NCBI RefSeq assembly: GCF_005490785.1
Contig: NZ_CP027295.1
Location: forward strand, 558,001-622,000
Reading direction: 5' to 3'
Source of the DNA: Brachybacterium sp. SGAir0954
GTDB taxonomy: Bacteria > Actinomycetota > Actinomycetes > Actinomycetales > Dermabacteraceae
DNA: 64,000 nucleotides
Shown: positions 1 to 7,682 of the stretch, one piece after another
Position numbering within the stretch: the first letter of the stretch is position 1
Layout of the letters: every line of letters starts with the position of its first letter
Notes under the pieces: model-generated
What the model was told of the DNA's origin: nothing
Databases searched by the model: none
The model's input: the letters and a program-made list of their open reading frames with translations, nothing else
Program-made: the position numbers and the translations under genes

Positions 1-2
1 CG

Positions 3-851
3 AAGCCGGACACCTTCGCCACCAAGGCGCTGTCGTTCCTGCCCGGCCGCGGCGCCGCGAAGCGCTACTTCCGCGGCTTCGAGTCCAACCAGAAGCAGCT
101 CGACGAGGTGCTCCAGGCGCTGGGCCGCGGGCAGGAGATGCTGCAGCGGGACAACGCCGAGCTCGCCGTGGAGCGCCGCGCCCTGTGGGAGGACCTCCAG
201 AACCTCCAGAAGGCCTCCCACCTGCTGGGCCAGCTCGACTCGCAGGTCGTGGACCGGGCCGCGCAGGCGCGGGCGGAGGGCCGGGCCGACGTCGCCGACG
301 GTCTCGAGCGGGACGTGCTCTTCGCGGTGCGCCAGCGCCGCCAGGACGTCGCCACCCAGATCGCCGTGACCGTCCAGGCCTACCTCTCGATGGGCCTCAT
401 CGAGGACAACAACACCCAGCTCGCGCGCGGCGTGGACCGGGCCCGCACCACGACCGTGACCGCGCTGCGCACCGCCGTCATCACGGCGCAGGCGCTCGAG
501 AACCAGCAGATCGTGCTCGACCAGATCGACGCGGTCAACCGCACCACGAACGACCTCATCGACCGCACCTCCCAGATGCTCGCCCAGAACACGGCGCGCA
601 TCCAGGAGCAGGCGGCCACCTCGGGCGTCTCCCCCGAGACGCTGCAGCGCGCCTTCGACAACCTCTTCACGACCATGGACGGGATCGACGCCTTCCGCGC
701 GAAGGCCAACGAGAACTTCCTGACCACCGTGAACGCCCTCGAGCAGCAGGTGGGGCGTGCCCACCCGTACGTCGAGCGGCTCCAGCACGACGCCGCCGAG
801 GGCCGCACCCTCGAGGGCGGGACCCGCACGAACCTGTCCATCGAGGACTGA
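3..851 (+). CDS. TelA/KlaA-type toxic anion resistance protein, 3' part
   Basis: The gene runs in from the left edge and its start lies outside the window; 282 codons are visible, perhaps three quarters of a typical TelA. The protein is almost entirely helical, with heptad-like Leu/Ala spacing and no membrane segment. It contains the family-typical early segment FRGFESNQKQLDEVLQAL and later LARGVDRARTTTVTALRTAV. TelA-family proteins were named for tellurite resistance on plasmids, but chromosomal copies in Gram-positive bacteria are linked to cell envelope or stress functions and their biochemistry is unsettled. A strong hairpin follows the stop codon. Family assignment is from residue patterns I recognise; function is not established. 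Confidence 0.8.
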   Translation, partial: KPDTFATKALSFLPGRGAAKRYFRGFESNQKQLDEVLQALGRGQEMLQRDNAELAVERRALWEDLQNLQKASHLLGQLDSQVVDRAAQARAEGRADVADGLERDVLFAVRQRRQDVATQIAVTVQAYLSMGLIEDNNTQLARGVDRARTTTVTALRTAVITAQALENQQIVLDQIDAVNRTTNDLIDRTSQMLAQNTARIQEQAATSGVSPETLQRAFDNLFTTMDGIDAFRAKANENFLTTVNALEQQVGRAHPYVERLQHDAAEGRTLEGGTRTNLSIED

Positions 852-856
852 GCCGG

Positions 857-911
857 CGCACGTGAGCGGCCCCTGCCCCGGTGACTCGGGAGCAGGGGCC
901 GCCTGCGTGCT
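857..911. terminator. Rho-independent-type hairpin after telA
   Basis: An 11-bp perfect stem (GCGGCCCCTGC, 866-876, against 892-902) is extended outward by a second short pairing GCACG/CGTGC. It lies between two convergent genes, so it could end both. No long T tract follows, as is common in GC-rich actinobacteria. Confidence 0.7.
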
Positions 912-923
912 GCGGGAGCGACC

Positions 924-2264
924 TCAGACGGACGTGTCCACGCGGGTGCCGTCCGGCTGGACGCCCGGGGTGGCCTCGACCGGGTTCCGGCCGGCCCAGG
1001 CGCGCATGCCGATCGCGGCGCCGATCGCCCCGAGCACGAGGACCGCGCCCAGGAAGAACATGCCGTTGACCGGGTTGCCGGTCGCGTCCGAGACCGCGCC
1101 GACCACGTAGGGGCCGACGAAGCCGCCGATGTTGCCGAAGGAGTTCACGAACGCGATGCCGACGGCCGCGGTGGCGCCCACGAGGTAGCGGGTGGGCAGC
1201 GCCCAGAACACGCCGGCGACCGCGTAGAGGAAGAACGCCGCCATGGACATGGCCGCGATCTGCAGCGGCCCCGGCGGGGCGACGGCGGCGAGCAGGATGC
1301 CGATCGCCGCGCCCACGTAGATGACGATGAGCGGGATCCAGTTCTCGCTCATGCGGGCGGCGAGCCGCGAGGTGACGAAGATGCCGATCACGCCGAAGAC
1401 GTACGGGATCGTGGCGAGCCAGCCCGTCTCCGCGGAGGAATCGCTGAAGGCGCTGATCACGGTGGGCAGCCAGAAGCTCAGGCCGTAGATGCCGACGGTC
1501 GAGGGGAAGAAGAGCAGGGCGAACACCCACACGTACTTCGAGCGCAGGGCCCGCAGCGGGTTCGCGTGCGACTCCTGGCCGTAGAGCAGGCGGTCCTTGT
1601 CCAGCTCGGTCTCGATCCAGGTCGCCTCCGCGTCGGACATCCACGGGGCCGAGCGCGGGGTGTCCCGCAGCCACAGCAGGGTGGGGACCGCGGCGATCAT
1701 CGCGACGACGCCCGCGAGGATGAACAGCCAGTGCCATCCCTGCAGGCCGAACCAGCTCAGCTCGAGCACGACGCCGGAGAGCGGGCCCATGACGAGGAAG
1801 GCGATCGGGGCGGCGAGCACGAAGGTGCCGGTGGCCTTGGTGCGGTGGCGCTGCGGGAACCAGAAGGTCAGGTAGAACAGCACGCCCGGGTAGAAGCCGG
1901 CCTCGGCGACGCCCAGCAGGAAGCGCAGCAGGTAGAACAGGCCGGTCGAGTTCGTCAGCGCGGTGAGGGCCGTGATGAGACCCCACGTGAAGAGGATCCG
2001 CGCGAACCACTTCCGGGCCCCGACCTTGGGGAGGATGTAGTTCGAGGGGACCTCGAAGAGGAAGTACGCGAGGAAGAACAGGCCCGCGCCGAGGCCGAAG
2101 GCGGCGTCGCTGAGGCCCACCTCCGCGGACATCTGGGTCTTCGCGAAGCCGAGCACGGAGCGGTCGATGTACGCGATCGTGTACAGGACCATGACGAAGG
2201 GCACGATGTGCCAGGTGATCTTGGAGATGAGCTGGCGCTCGTCGATCTGGGCGGATGATTCCAC
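924..2264 (-). CDS. MFS transporter, anion:cation symporter (ACS) type
   Basis: This is a 446-residue, 12-helix permease. The first helix region reads IVPFVMVLYTIAYIDRSVLG and is followed by the FLAYFLFEVPSNYIL segment typical of ACS-family carriers for tartrate, galactarate, phthalate and other organic or sugar acids. I place the start at the GTG at 2264, which has AGAGGA seven bases upstream; an ATG further upstream lacks a ribosome site. It is the last gene of the left arm of the island, after the 3-hydroxyacyl-CoA-dehydrogenase-like gene. The family suggests that the imported substrate is an acid, for example an aldonate. The specific substrate cannot be read from the sequence. Confidence 0.85.
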   Translation of the reverse strand: MESSAQIDERQLISKITWHIVPFVMVLYTIAYIDRSVLGFAKTQMSAEVGLSDAAFGLGAGLFFLAYFLFEVPSNYILPKVGARKWFARILFTWGLITALTALTNSTGLFYLLRFLLGVAEAGFYPGVLFYLTFWFPQRHRTKATGTFVLAAPIAFLVMGPLSGVVLELSWFGLQGWHWLFILAGVVAMIAAVPTLLWLRDTPRSAPWMSDAEATWIETELDKDRLLYGQESHANPLRALRSKYVWVFALLFFPSTVGIYGLSFWLPTVISAFSDSSAETGWLATIPYVFGVIGIFVTSRLAARMSENWIPLIVIYVGAAIGILLAAVAPPGPLQIAAMSMAAFFLYAVAGVFWALPTRYLVGATAAVGIAFVNSFGNIGGFVGPYVVGAVSDATGNPVNGMFFLGAVLVLGAIGAAIGMRAWAGRNPVEATPGVQPDGTRVDTSV

Positions 2265-2307
2265 GATGAATCCTCTGGGCGAGTAGGGCAGGGGGATGCG
2301 CCGCCGG

Positions 2308-2332
2308 GCCGGCGGGCGCATGGCCCGCCGGC
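2308..2332. terminator. Perfect hairpin between the dehydrogenase and MFS genes
   Basis: A 10-bp perfect stem GCCGGCGGGC (2308-2317) pairs with 2323-2332 around a 5-base loop. It sits in the 102-bp gap inside the left-arm operon, between the stop of the upstream gene and the start of the MFS gene. It could lower expression of the transporter or stabilise a processed mRNA end; which of these is unknown. Confidence 0.5.
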
Positions 2333-2366
2333 GGCGGTCAGGGTGCTGCTGGGGTGGAGGCCCGGG

Positions 2367-3326
2367 TCAGGAGGCCTTGGGGGCGGGGCCGAGCTCGGCG
2401 AGGAGCTGCGACATCTTCGCGTAGGCGTTGTTGCGGTAGGCGACGAGCTCGGCGCTCGTGGCCTCGTCGTAGGTGCCGAGCAGGCCGGCGCCGTTCTTCA
2501 CGCCCTTGCGGTCCGCGGCGACGGCGTCCTTCAGCAGCTGCGGGGTCGCGAGCCGCTCGCCGAAGGCGTTCTCGAAGGTCTCGAAGCAGTTGGCGTAGAC
2601 GTCGAGGCCGGCCTGGTCGGCGATCGCGAAGGGGCCGAAGAAGCCCAGGCGGAAGCCGAAGGTCGTGCGGACGATCGTGTCGACGTCCTCCTTCGTGGCG
2701 ACGCCCTCCTCGACGATCGACATGGCCTCCTTGAGCAGCACGTACTGCAGGCGGTTGAGGACCATGCCGGGGGTGTCCGCGACCTGTGCGCCCTGGTTGC
2801 CGGAGCGCTCGAGCAGCGCCTTGACGGCCGCGACGGTCTCCGGCGTGGTGGCCTCGCCGGCGACGAGCTCGACGCCCGGGATGAAGGGAGCCGGGTTGGA
2901 GAAGTGCACGGTGAGGAAGCGCTCGGGGTGCTTCACGGCGCTCTCGAGCTCCTTCACCGGGATGGTGGAGGTGTTGGTGCCGATGATCGTGTCGGGGCGG
3001 GCGTGCTCGGAGATGAGGCCGAGCACCTGGCGCTTGACGTCGAGCCGCTCGAAGACGGCCTCCTCGACGAGGTCGACGTCCGCGACGGCCTCCTCGATGG
3101 TCCTGCCCGCGGAGATGTTCTTCTCGACGAGGTCTGCGCTGCCGGGGGCGAAGAGCCCCTGGGCCTCGAACTCACGGGCCTCGTTGCGGAGACGCTCGAG
3201 GGAGGCGTTCGCGGTCTCGACGCTGACGTCGGCGAGGGTCACGTCGAGGCCGGCGATCGCGAGGACCTGGGCGATGCCGCCGCCCATGTAGCCGGCGCCG
3301 ACGATCGTCACGGTGGAGATGGTCAT
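2367..3326 (-). CDS. 3-hydroxyacyl-CoA dehydrogenase-family NAD-dependent oxidoreductase
   Basis: The protein has 319 residues. The N-terminal Rossmann fold begins TVTIVGAGYMGGGIAQVLA (GxGxxG dinucleotide site, about residues 8-14) and contains the NTSTIPVKEL segment. The C-terminal helical domain has the family motif GMVLNRLQ. It is close to 3-hydroxybutyryl-CoA dehydrogenases, but the same fold also serves L-gulonate 3-dehydrogenase and other polyol-acid dehydrogenases. Its place beside sugar enzymes and a sugar-acid carrier makes a non-CoA sugar-acid substrate more likely. The ATG has AAGGAG about nine bases upstream. An operator-like TCCTATGGGA lies 78 bp upstream, so it probably has its own promoter, shared with the MFS gene downstream. 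Confidence 0.8.
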   Translation of the reverse strand: MTISTVTIVGAGYMGGGIAQVLAIAGLDVTLADVSVETANASLERLRNEAREFEAQGLFAPGSADLVEKNISAGRTIEEAVADVDLVEEAVFERLDVKRQVLGLISEHARPDTIIGTNTSTIPVKELESAVKHPERFLTVHFSNPAPFIPGVELVAGEATTPETVAAVKALLERSGNQGAQVADTPGMVLNRLQYVLLKEAMSIVEEGVATKEDVDTIVRTTFGFRLGFFGPFAIADQAGLDVYANCFETFENAFGERLATPQLLKDAVAADRKGVKNGAGLLGTYDEATSAELVAYRNNAYAKMSQLLAELGPAPKAS

Positions 3327-3403
3327 GCTGGGGGACTCCTTCGTCTGTGCTGGGCCGCGGGCCCGGGTCGTGCCCGGTGTCTCTCGCCGCGGCGACAGCA
3401 GTG

Positions 3404-3417
3404 ATCCTATGGGATAT
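3404..3417. promoter_or_regulatory. GntR-type operator copy 1
   Basis: ATCCTATGGGATAT is an inverted repeat with half-sites TCC/GGA around TATG. It matches three other copies at 5206-5215, 5354-5363 and 9957-9966 (consensus TCCYATRGGA). It lies in the gap between the SDR gene and the dehydrogenase-like gene, where a promoter for the latter and the MFS gene would be. Confidence 0.7.
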
Positions 3418-3438
3418 CTGGTGAGTGTGGGGGGCCGG

Positions 3439-4212
3439 TCAGACCATGTGCTTGCCGCCGTCGACGAAGACCGAGTCCCCGTTGACGAAGCTCGAGTCCT
3501 CGCTGGTCAGGAACTTGATGAGGCCCGCAACCTCCTGGGGCTGGCCGACGCGCTGCAGCGGGATGTCGGCGGACATCCCGGCCTTGCGCTCGTCGGTGAG
3601 GGTGCCGCCCATGATGTCGGTGTCGATCGGGCCCGGGACGATCGCGTTGCAGGTGATCCCGTGCTTGCCGAGCTCACGGGCGCCGCCGCGGGTCAGGCCC
3701 AGCACGGCGGCCTTCGCCGCCGCGTAGCCGATCTTGGAGAAGGTGCCGCCGCCGTCGTAGGCGGTGATCGAGGCGGTGTTGACGATGCGGCCGCCGTGAC
3801 CGCCCTCGATCATGCGGGTCGCCGCGGCCTGCATCATGAACAGGGTGCCCTTGGCGTTGACGTTCATGACGCGGTCCCAGGTCTCCCCGTCGAGCTCGAA
3901 GATCGAGTGCGGGCTGGGGATGCCGGCGAGGTTCACCTCGGCGATGACGGGCGGGAGCTCCCGGTCGATCACCGCGAAGGCGGCCTCCACGGAGTCCTTG
4001 TCGGAGATGTCGACGCCGACGCCGATCACCGTGCGGCCCGACTCGGCGGCGAGCTCCGCCGCGAACTCCTGCACGGCGGCCTCGTCGATGTCGAGGGCGG
4101 CGACGTCCCAGCCGGCGGCGGCCAGGGCGCGGGCGACGTGGCGGCCGATGCCGCGCGGGGCGCCCGCCCCGGTGACGACGGCGGTGCGCTTCTGGGGAAA
4201 CGTGCTGGTCAT
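3439..4212 (-). CDS. Short-chain dehydrogenase/reductase (SDR)
   Basis: The 257-residue protein has all classical SDR elements: the NAD(P) loop TGAGAPRGIG near the N-terminus, an acidic residue after beta-2 (ALDID, favouring NAD), NLAG in place of NNAG, Ser in NTASITAY, and the catalytic YAAAK. The C-terminus has the usual PGPIDTDI and FVDGG segments. The ATG at 4212 has GAAGGAG five bases upstream. It lies 38 bp downstream of the TIM-barrel gene and is probably co-transcribed with it. In tetritol and sugar-acid pathways SDRs oxidise a secondary hydroxyl to a ketone. That is the likely role here, with substrate unknown. Confidence 0.88.
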   Translation of the reverse strand: MTSTFPQKRTAVVTGAGAPRGIGRHVARALAAAGWDVAALDIDEAAVQEFAAELAAESGRTVIGVGVDISDKDSVEAAFAVIDRELPPVIAEVNLAGIPSPHSIFELDGETWDRVMNVNAKGTLFMMQAAATRMIEGGHGGRIVNTASITAYDGGGTFSKIGYAAAKAAVLGLTRGGARELGKHGITCNAIVPGPIDTDIMGGTLTDERKAGMSADIPLQRVGQPQEVAGLIKFLTSEDSSFVNGDSVFVDGGKHMV

Positions 4213-4250
4213 TGCTGCTCCTTCGCAGGGTGATGACGAGGGGATCGGGG

Positions 4251-5171
4251 TCAGGCGAGGGCCGAGGTGAGCACCTGGCGCACGTACTGCACGTTCTCGG
4301 CGATGACGCCGAGCGAGTCCGAGCCGTAGTGCTCGCAGCAGAACGGGCCGGTGTAGCCGAGCTCGACGGCGCGGCGGATCACCTGGCGGTAGTTGATGTA
4401 GCCGTACTTGAGCGGGGTCGGTGCGGTCGCGTAGGCGCCGGTCGCCGGGTCGAAGTCCCGCGAGTAGTTCTTGATGTGCCAGAAGTTCGCGTGCGGCAGC
4501 ACCTTCTCGAACATGTCCTGCCAGGGCTCGACCTCGCGGTGCAGGCGCACGATGTTGCCGATGTCCGGGTTCAGGCCCACGTTCGCGTGGTCGACGTCGC
4601 CCAGGAAGGAGACGGCGTCGTCGGCCGTGCCGACGTAGGTGTCCTCGTACATCTCGAGGCTGATCTGCACGCCGCTGGCCTGGCCGAGGTCGCCGAGCTC
4701 GCGGATCCGCTCGATCGCGAGGTCGCGCAGGGCCGGGTCGTCGTGGTGGCCGTCCTCGAGCCAGAACCACACCGAGTCGTTCTGCGCCGGGGTCGTGGCC
4801 TGCATGAAGCCGGTGTTCACGACCGTCACACCGAAGCTCGGGGCGAGCTCGACGAAGCGGCGGGCGTCGGCGAGGTTCTGCTCGCCGTTCTCGACGTCCA
4901 CGACGGAGCTGCGGGTCATGGAGATCGAGGAGAGGGACAGACCCTCGCCGTCGAGCACGCGACGGAACTCCTCGAGGCGCTCGTCGGAGAGCTTCGCGAG
5001 CGGCAGCCAGGCGTCGGTGGGGTCGATCTGGTCGACGCCCAGCTCCTTGACCTGTCGGAGCTGCGAGGCCCAGACCGAGGACGAGGCCTCCAGGGTGGGA
5101 GTGCCGTCCGGGGTGGTGCTGCCGAAGGACAGCATGTTGGCGCCGATCGGCCAGTTCTCAGCGGTGAGCAT
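4251..5171 (-). CDS. Xylose-isomerase-like TIM-barrel enzyme (sugar or sugar-acid isomerase, epimerase or decarboxylase)
   Basis: The 306-residue protein belongs to the AP endonuclease 2/xylose-isomerase-like superfamily. Likely divalent-metal ligands are Glu in SLEMYED, Asp in LNPDIGN, His in FWHIKN and Glu in FCCEHYG, in the expected barrel order. The family includes erythrulose/tagatose epimerases, hydroxypyruvate isomerases and, as I recall, the 3-oxo-isoapionate decarboxylase that yields L-erythrulose. Because the divergent operon looks suited to consume erythrulose, a role producing or interconverting that ketose is attractive but unproven. It is the first gene of the left arm. The ATG has GAGGAAGG upstream, and an operator copy lies 35 bp upstream. 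Confidence 0.75.
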   Translation of the reverse strand: MLTAENWPIGANMLSFGSTTPDGTPTLEASSSVWASQLRQVKELGVDQIDPTDAWLPLAKLSDERLEEFRRVLDGEGLSLSSISMTRSSVVDVENGEQNLADARRFVELAPSFGVTVVNTGFMQATTPAQNDSVWFWLEDGHHDDPALRDLAIERIRELGDLGQASGVQISLEMYEDTYVGTADDAVSFLGDVDHANVGLNPDIGNIVRLHREVEPWQDMFEKVLPHANFWHIKNYSRDFDPATGAYATAPTPLKYGYINYRQVIRRAVELGYTGPFCCEHYGSDSLGVIAENVQYVRQVLTSALA

Positions 5172-5205
5172 CAGGTGCCTTCCTCGTTGACGTGGTCGTC
5201 GGGAA

Positions 5206-5215
5206 TCCTATAGGA
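5206..5215. promoter_or_regulatory. GntR-type operator copy 2 (left-arm promoter)
   Basis: TCCTATAGGA is a perfect 10-bp palindrome 35 bp upstream of the TIM-barrel gene. It lies in the 294-bp divergent intergenic region 5172-5465, which holds no gene. The placement suits a repressor acting on the leftward promoter. Confidence 0.75.
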
Positions 5216-5353
5216 AGATTCGCGAGGTGGCGACCCGCGGCTCTCGTCGACCCCGCCGAGGCCGCTCGAACCTCTCCTGCCGCGCCCACCCTGCGGCAGC
5301 ATCCGAGCAGGTAGGAGCAGAACTTTCCCGCCGTCTCGCCGCGCGCCGCATGT

Positions 5354-5363
5354 TCCTATAGGA
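5354..5363. promoter_or_regulatory. GntR-type operator copy 3 (right-arm promoter)
   Basis: A second perfect TCCTATAGGA lies in the same divergent region, 103 bp upstream of the kinase gene and 148 bp from copy 2. The pair suggests independent control of both divergent promoters by one regulator, or looping between the sites. Confidence 0.75.
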
Positions 5364-5465
5364 TCGTCTCCGTCGACGGGTCGTCCCCACGCCCCGAGCG
5401 GTCGACGACGACCCCGCCCCGTCCACCGCGCCGCACCGCCGCCGGCGCCCGCCCAGGAGTTCCCG

Positions 5466-7169
5466 ATGACGAAGCTCTACAACGACCCCGCCCAGTTCGC
5501 CGCCCAGGCGGTCCGGGGTCTCACCCTGTCCCACCCCGAGCACGTCGCCGAGGTCCACGGCGGCGTCGTGCGCCCCACGCTGACCCCGAAGGGCCAGCCC
5601 GCCCTCGTGATCGGCGGCGGCTCCGGCCACTACCCCGCCTTCGCCGGCTGGGTGGGCCCCGGCATGGGGCACGGCGCCCCGTGCGGCAACGTCTTCGCCT
5701 CGCCGTCGGCCTCGCAGGTGTACTCCGTCGCCCGCAACGCCGAGAACGGCGGCGGCGTGATCCTCGGCTTCGGCAACTACGCCGGGGACGTGCTGCACTT
5801 CGGCCTCGCCGCCGAGAAGCTCCGGGCCGAGGGCGTGGACGTGCGCATCGTCAAGGTCAGCGACGACATCGTCTCCAACACCCCTGACCAGCACCGCGAC
5901 CGCCGCGGCATCGCCGGCGACCTGCCCGTCTTCAAGATCGCGGGCGCCGCGATCGAGGCCGGCGCGGACCTCGACGAGGCCGAGCGGATCGCCTGGAAGG
6001 CCAACGACGCCACCCGCTCCTTCGGCGTCGCCTTCGACGGCTGCACCCTCCCCGGCGCGGACGACGCCCTCTTCCACGTGCCGGCCGGCCAGATGGGCGT
6101 GGGCCTCGGCATCCACGGCGAGCCCGGTGTGCGCGACGAGCCCGTCGGCTCCGCCGACGAGATCGCGACCCTGCTCGTCGAGGGCCTGCTCGCCGAGCGG
6201 CCCGAGGGATCCTCCGGTCGCGCCGCCGTGATCCTCAACGGCCTCGGCACCGTGAAGTACGAGGAGCTCTTCGTGGTCTATGCGAAGGTCGCCGAGCTGC
6301 TCGAGACCGCCGGCATCACCCCGGTGCGCCCCGAGGTCGGCGAGTTCATCACGAGCCTCGACATGGCCGGTCTCTCCCTCACCCTCGTCTTCCTCGACGA
6401 GGAGCTCGAGCAGCACTGGCTCGCGCCCGTCGACACCCCCGCCTACCGCCGCGGCGCCGTCGCACCCGTCGAGCGCGAGCAGCGCGAGAGCTACTGGACC
6501 CCCGGCGCGGACCCGGTCCCCGCCGCGAGCGACGACTCCCGCGCGACCGCCGCGAAGGTCGCGGACGTCCTGGACCTGTTCCAGGCCGTCTGCGCCCGCG
6601 AGGAGGCCGAGCTGGGCCGCATCGACCAGATCGCCGGTGACGGCGACCACGGCCAGGGCATGGCCTACGGCTCCACGGGCGCCGCGAAGGCCGCCCGCGC
6701 CGCGCTCGACGAGGGCGCCGGCGCGCGCACCCTGCTCGTCCGGGCCGGTGAGGCGTGGTCCGAGTCCGCCGGCGGCACCTCCGGCGCGCTCTGGGGCGCG
6801 GCGCTCACCGCCGCGGCGGGCGTCTGCTCCGACGACGAGGGCGCCACCCCGCGCACCGTCGTCGACGCGCTCGACTCCGGCATCGACGCGGTGCTGCGCC
6901 TCGGCGGCGCCCAGGTGGGCGACAAGACCATGGTCGACGCCGCCGTCCCCTTCCGTGCCACCCTGGAGAAGGCGTTCACCGGGGAGAACCCGGCCGCCGC
7001 GATCCTCGAGGCCGCGGGCGCCGCCCGCGAGGCGGCCGCCGCGACCGCGGAGATCACCGCCCGCCTCGGCCGCTCCCGCGTGCTGGGCGAGCGCTCGCTC
7101 GGCACCCCCGACCCGGGCGCGATCTCGTTCTCGATCCTCATGACCGAGCTCGGCGAGCACCTGTCCTGA
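5466..7169 (+). CDS. DhaKL-type (ATP-dependent DAK) kinase, probably an erythrulose kinase
   Basis: This is a 567-residue single-chain dihydroxyacetone kinase. The DhaK half (about residues 1-335) contains GGGSGHYPAFAGWVGPGM and the substrate-binding His in GLGIHGEPG, which forms a hemiaminal with ketoses in this family. After a linker, the DhaL half (from about residue 360) has the Mg-ATP site GDGDHGQGM and SAGGTSGALWG. In Mycobacterium smegmatis, fused DAK homologues encoded with RpiB and TIM homologues phosphorylate D- or L-erythrulose (DerK/LerK). The same three-gene order here makes a tetrulose kinase more likely than a dihydroxyacetone kinase. The start has AGGAG seven bases upstream. 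Confidence 0.85.
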   Translation: MTKLYNDPAQFAAQAVRGLTLSHPEHVAEVHGGVVRPTLTPKGQPALVIGGGSGHYPAFAGWVGPGMGHGAPCGNVFASPSASQVYSVARNAENGGGVILGFGNYAGDVLHFGLAAEKLRAEGVDVRIVKVSDDIVSNTPDQHRDRRGIAGDLPVFKIAGAAIEAGADLDEAERIAWKANDATRSFGVAFDGCTLPGADDALFHVPAGQMGVGLGIHGEPGVRDEPVGSADEIATLLVEGLLAERPEGSSGRAAVILNGLGTVKYEELFVVYAKVAELLETAGITPVRPEVGEFITSLDMAGLSLTLVFLDEELEQHWLAPVDTPAYRRGAVAPVEREQRESYWTPGADPVPAASDDSRATAAKVADVLDLFQAVCAREEAELGRIDQIAGDGDHGQGMAYGSTGAAKAARAALDEGAGARTLLVRAGEAWSESAGGTSGALWGAALTAAAGVCSDDEGATPRTVVDALDSGIDAVLRLGGAQVGDKTMVDAAVPFRATLEKAFTGENPAAAILEAAGAAREAAAATAEITARLGRSRVLGERSLGTPDPGAISFSILMTELGEHLS

Positions 7170-7206
7170 CGTCCTGACCAGCACCACCACCCCTGAGGAG
7201 ATCACC

Positions 7207-7677
7207 ATGGCCCTGCGCATCGTCACCGGATCCGACAACGCCGGCTACGGCCACAAGTCCGCCCTGAAGGAGCTGCTCGAGAACGACCCGCGCGTCGAGT
7301 CCGTGACCGACGTCGGCGTCGGCGGGCGCGAGGACGGCGAGCTGTACCCGAACGTCGCCGTCGCCGCGGCGGAGAAGGTCGCCGCCGGCGAGGCGGACCG
7401 CGCCCTGCTCATCTGCGGGACCGGCCTGGGTGTCGCGATCGCCGCGAACAAGGTGAGCGGCATCCGCGCCGTCACCGCCCACGACCTGTACTCCGTGCAG
7501 CGCTCCGTCCTCTCGAACAACGCGCAGATCCTCTGCATGGGCGAGCGCGTCATCGGCCTCGAGCTCGCCAAGGAGCTCGTGAAGGTGTGGCTCGACCTCG
7601 AGTTCGACCCCACCTCCTCCTCCGCCGAGAAGGTCGACGCGATCTGCGCCTACGACGGCTCCCTCGAGCAGGCCTGA
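7207..7677 (+). CDS. rpiB: RpiB/LacAB-family isomerase, probably D-erythrulose-4-phosphate isomerase
   Basis: The 156-residue protein is a full-length RpiB-type sugar-phosphate isomerase. It has the N-terminal GSDNAGYGHK segment (SDxAG), the catalytic Cys in LLICGTGLG, and the NKVSGIRA and SNNAQILCMG motifs. RpiB enzymes interconvert aldose and ketose phosphates. Beside a tetrulose kinase and an EryH-like TIM homologue, the expected reaction is D-erythrulose 4-phosphate to D-erythrose 4-phosphate (DerI/EryI type) and not ribose 5-phosphate isomerisation. It lies 37 bp after the kinase with a GAGGAG ribosome site, and is clearly co-transcribed. Confidence 0.85.
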   Translation: MALRIVTGSDNAGYGHKSALKELLENDPRVESVTDVGVGGREDGELYPNVAVAAAEKVAAGEADRALLICGTGLGVAIAANKVSGIRAVTAHDLYSVQRSVLSNNAQILCMGERVIGLELAKELVKVWLDLEFDPTSSSAEKVDAICAYDGSLEQA

Positions 7678-7682
7678 TCCCC

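Noticed and set aside
4212-4770. A longer N-terminal extension of the SDR protein read from upstream.
   Set aside because: That part is antisense-like sequence within the TIM-barrel gene, while the ATG at 4212 has a strong ribosome site directly before the Rossmann fold.
7207-7677. Housekeeping ribose-5-phosphate isomerase.
   Set aside because: It is tightly linked to a DAK-type kinase and an EryH-like TIM homologue, so a tetrulose-phosphate isomerase is more likely. RpiB family membership is kept.
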